Assembly: GCF_017349075.1 (NCBI RefSeq)
Contig: NZ_JAFMOF010000002.1
Location: forward strand, 186,001 to 250,000
Source of the DNA: Streptomyces triculaminicus
GTDB lineage: Bacteria; Actinomycetota; Actinomycetes; Streptomycetales; Streptomycetaceae
Reading direction: 5' to 3'
Length of the DNA stretch: 64,000 nt
The notes under the pieces were generated by a model. It ran no database searches. It worked only from the letters and a program-made list of their open reading frames with translations, and was not told the DNA's origin. Made by a program: the position numbers and the translations under genes. Shown in pieces: positions 61,837 to 64,000 of the stretch (position 1 is its first letter; the number at the start of each line of letters is the position of its first letter).

Positions 61837-62931
61837 TCACTCGCCGTGCCGGATGCGCCCCACGCGCTTGAGCAGCCGGTCGGCCGGCTCGAACAGCTCC
61901 GGCCGGGACAGCACGGTGTTGCGCAGCGCGCGCACCGGCGCCCGCCGGGCCCGGTAGCCCAGCGCCACCGGATGCCGCCGGGTCACCCAGCCCTCCGAGA
62001 CGCTGAGCTCACGGGTCTTGAGCGAGTCCTTGTACGCCTTGCCGCCCCGGCCCAGGTCCAGGTAGGCCAGCCCGTCCGCGGCGGCCCCCTCGGCCATCCG
62101 CATGTGCAGCACCAGCCCGGGGGAGTAGCGCGCGAACTCGGGGTCGTACGCCGGGAACCAGCAGGCCAGCACCGTCGTCGACCGCAGCCCGAAGTGCGCG
62201 GCGACCGGTCGTCCGGCGGCGTAGAGCACCGACAGCAGCCCGGCGAATGACTCCGTGCGGGTGTGGAACAGCTGCTCGACGAGATGGGATATCCAGGGGC
62301 GCGCGAAGCGGTCCGCACGCCCTGTTCTTCGGTACTGCGCCGATTTCCAGCCGGTCAGGACCCGCAGCGCGGCCGGATCGCGCTCGTCGTGGACGTACCG
62401 GATCTCCCCGACGTCGCGCGCCAGCCGTCGCTCCTTGGCCAGCGTGGTGCGGGTGAACTTCGGCGACTGCTTGCGCAGCGCCGCCAGATAGCGCTCGTAG
62501 CCCTGGTCGACGTCGATGACGGGCGAGGCGTACGACCCGGAGGCCGCCATCTCGAACGGCTTCTGCCCCTCCACCAGGTGGTCGAACTCCCACAGCGACA
62601 GCCCGCAGGCGAGCAGCAGCTCGCGGGTGTCCCACTGGAATCCGGGCCGGTGCACCAGGCCCTGGGCGTCGGAGACGCCCAGCCCGATGGCCCGCCCCAC
62701 CCCCAGCGAGGACCGCTGGAAGGGGAAGAACGCCACCGGCTCCCCGTCCTCCCGTACGACCGCTATCCGCGCCCCGCGCCGGCAGCGCCCCACGGCCAGC
62801 GCGAACTCCGGAGCGAGGAAAGGATTCGCGAGCTGCGGCGAGCCGTCCTCCACGGCCCGTTGCTGCATCGCCGACCACTCCGCCCGGTCGGCCGCGGTGA
62901 GCTCACCGGGCCGGTACACGCTGATGTCCAC
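61837..62931 (-). CDS. GNAT/FemAB-like acyltransferase (CelD/BcsL type)
   Basis: A 364-residue protein of the double-GNAT fold found in CelD/BcsL cellulose-biosynthesis and FemAB-like proteins. FLAPEFALAVGRCRRGARIAVVREDGEPVAFFPFQR forms the first half; KQSPKFTRTTLAKERRLARDVGEIRYVHD and VAAHFGLRSTTVLACWFPAYDPEFARYSPGLVLHMRMAEGAA the second, which is the acyl-CoA or aminoacyl-tRNA-binding part. It may acylate a glycan or transfer an amino acid. The next upstream gene ends one base before its ATG, so both are probably co-transcribed. Confidence 0.82.
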   Translation of the reverse strand: MDISVYRPGELTAADRAEWSAMQQRAVEDGSPQLANPFLAPEFALAVGRCRRGARIAVVREDGEPVAFFPFQRSSLGVGRAIGLGVSDAQGLVHRPGFQWDTRELLLACGLSLWEFDHLVEGQKPFEMAASGSYASPVIDVDQGYERYLAALRKQSPKFTRTTLAKERRLARDVGEIRYVHDERDPAALRVLTGWKSAQYRRTGRADRFARPWISHLVEQLFHTRTESFAGLLSVLYAAGRPVAAHFGLRSTTVLACWFPAYDPEFARYSPGLVLHMRMAEGAAADGLAYLDLGRGGKAYKDSLKTRELSVSEGWVTRRHPVALGYRARRAPVRALRNTVLSRPELFEPADRLLKRVGRIRHGE

Positions 62932-62932
62932 G

Positions 62933-63382
62933 TCACGAAGCCCGACTTCTCGCGGCGCGGCCCCGATGGCGCCACGCGTGTGCCAGCAGGAACACCAGAA
63001 GGCTGACCGCCGCGACCGCCGCGACGCCGCCCCGCACCGTCCAGGCGTGCAGCGCCAGCATGACCTGGGCGATCAGCAGGTCGACGGCCACGGCCGCGCC
63101 CGCGGCCACCACCGCCCGGCTGAGCGGGTCCAGGCCGCGCAGCGCGGCCGCCACGGCGCACGCGGGCGCCACGATCAGGAAGAACAGCGTGAACGGCGCG
63201 CGCAGGGGCGATCCGATGTCGGCGAGCGCCAGCACTGCGCCCACCCCGGCGATGGCCGCGGCCGCGCCCGCCACCACGGGGAGCGAGTCCCCCACGGGAG
63301 CCCTCCTCCCGCCGTCACCGCCGCCCGTACCGTCCCGTTCCGCCGAATCGTCAAGACCGGTGAGATCAGTGAAGCTCTGCAT
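62933..63382 (-). CDS. Small membrane protein
   Basis: A 149-residue protein with a ~35-residue polar N-terminus (MQSFTDLTGLDDSAERD) and four predicted helices (LPVVAGAAAAIAGVGAVLALADI, FTLFFLIVAPACAVAAALRG, AVVAAGAAVAVDLLIAQVMLAL, GVAAVAAVSLLVFLLAHAW). The ATG at 63382 was preferred over the longer frame from 63496 because MQSF begins the conserved part. It ends directly before the acyltransferase gene. Its function is unknown; the context suggests a role in the same envelope glycan pathway. Confidence 0.75.
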   Translation of the reverse strand: MQSFTDLTGLDDSAERDGTGGGDGGRRAPVGDSLPVVAGAAAAIAGVGAVLALADIGSPLRAPFTLFFLIVAPACAVAAALRGLDPLSRAVVAAGAAVAVDLLIAQVMLALHAWTVRGGVAAVAAVSLLVFLLAHAWRHRGRAARSRAS

Positions 63383-63748
63383 TGGCGACTTAGCCCCCCG
63401 AAGCGCCGGATGCCGGGCTTCAATGTCGCGCAACGGGCAAAGGCACGTCAAGATGTGAAGGCCGTGCGAACAGCCCCCGAACGGTACGCCCGCCACAACC
63501 GGAAGCTGTCCGTCGGATGAACAGTCGGTGCGTCGTGACGATGATCCGACGTCCCGTCAATCAGGGGTCCGCCGGGGTGGGTTGACAGCCGTCGAGAGTT
63601 CAACTGCTTCGAACGGAATGTCATATACACGACACGAATCAGCCATCCTCCTAGGGTGTCGATCACCCGGTTTTGGCATGGACACTTCCAGCAACGCCGG
63701 GCCGCTGCTACCACGGTGGTGGCAGAAAACCCTGCTAAGGGAGATTCC
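63383..63748. other. Divergent gene-free region before the SGNH hydrolase
   Basis: About 365 bp between the divergent small membrane protein (-) and the SGNH hydrolase (+). No credible gene is present. It must hold both promoters; a hairpin at 63705-63725 lies in the expected leader of the hydrolase. Confidence 0.5.
63705..63725 (+). repeat. Hairpin in the leader of the SGNH hydrolase gene
   Basis: CTGCTACCAC and GTGGTGGCAG pair over 10 bp (one G-T), centred 34 bp before the ATG. It could be an operator or a hairpin affecting translation. Confidence 0.35.
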
Positions 63749-64000
63749 ATGAAACTGTCCCGGGTTGCGGGTGCCGCATCCGCGCTGTCCCTCACCGCCG
63801 CCCTCGCCCTCGGCGTCCCCGGCGTCGCGCACTCCGCCGAGCGAGCGTCAACCCCCGCCTATGTGGCGCTCGGTGACTCCTACTCCTCCGGCGTCGGCGC
63901 CGGTTCCTACGACCCCGCCGGCGGTTCCTGCAAGCGCAGCACGCGGTCGTACCCCGCCCTGTGGGCGGCGCGCAACGCCCCCTCCTCCTTCGCCTTCACG
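63749..64000 (+). CDS. Secreted SGNH/GDSL hydrolase (partial)
   Basis: The first 84 codons of a secreted esterase/lipase. A signal peptide spans about residues 1-30 (MKLSRVAG, hydrophobic Ala/Leu core, GVAHSAE). Block I of SGNH hydrolases follows: YVALGDSYSSGVGAGSY, with the catalytic Ser in GDS. CKRSTRSYPALWAARN after it is typical of the Streptomyces lipases of this family. AAGGGAG precedes the ATG. The gene runs out of the window, so the remaining blocks cannot be checked. Confidence 0.88.
   Translation, partial: MKLSRVAGAASALSLTAALALGVPGVAHSAERASTPAYVALGDSYSSGVGAGSYDPAGGSCKRSTRSYPALWAARNAPSSFAFT

Noticed and set aside
1..64000. CRISPR arrays, tRNA/rRNA genes, insertion sequences, prophage
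   Set aside because: No regularly spaced repeats, cloverleaf-like segments, transposase or phage structural genes were recognised in the window.

Overview
The window is a piece of a Streptomyces chromosome. The DNA is very GC-rich, GTG and TTG starts are common, and genes often overlap by ATGA or GTGA. The gene order scpA-scpB-rluB ... tyrA-cmk-plsC-der ... sflA ... dnaE2 is, from memory, that of the conserved core of Streptomyces chromosomes. No tRNA, rRNA, CRISPR array, insertion sequence or prophage gene was seen.

Layout. 1-7,931: housekeeping genes for chromosome segregation (scpA end, scpB), ribosome maturation (RluB-type synthase, Der), tyrosine synthesis (tyrA), CMP kinase and a PlsC-type acyltransferase, then a coupled pair of uncharacterised genes. 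8,183-18,925: a GT4 glycosyltransferase with a partner protein, a stand-alone cytochrome oxidase subunit I, a small I78-type inhibitor, PAP2 and PIG-V-like membrane proteins, a 14-TM MFS pump, an acyl-CoA dehydrogenase and the SepF-like division protein SflA. 19,201-25,195: a DUF5685 protein with an extraordinary cysteine tail, then an FAD protein and two luciferase-like monooxygenases, two of the three split by frameshifts. 25,536-29,445: two secreted streptogrisin-type proteases around a slipin, and a convergent subtilisin-inhibitor gene. 29,930-35,691: a YhgE/Pip-like membrane protein and an SOS-boxed dnaE2-imuB-like mutasome operon. 35,846-38,875: secreted lipase, DUF402 protein and a fused carboxyltransferase.

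The most interesting region is 38,922-50,136. One DmdR/IdeR-type iron box lies on a promoter ahead of two FecCD permeases, an ATPase (frameshifted near its end) and a lipoprotein receptor. These are followed by ATP-grasp ligase, IucA/IucC synthetase, MFS exporter, second IucA/IucC synthetase and PLP decarboxylase. The last five genes match, as I recall it, the order of the vibrioferrin operon pvsABCDE of Vibrio. No hydroxamate-forming N-monooxygenase is present, so a citrate-based carboxylate siderophore is predicted.

50,323-55,059: asparagine synthetase, a short GntR regulator, a membrane-anchored clan-A glycoside hydrolase and a coupled gene pair whose second member is split. 55,069-63,382 (minus strand): an extracellular glycan locus with two GT2 transferases, a polysaccharide deacetylase, a Wzx-like flippase whose reading frame runs into a second membrane protein, a FemAB/CelD-like acyltransferase and a small membrane protein. 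The window ends inside a secreted SGNH hydrolase.

Five reading-frame breaks sit in otherwise well-conserved genes. They are either homopolymer sequencing errors or real decay, and should be checked against reads before any of these genes is called dead.
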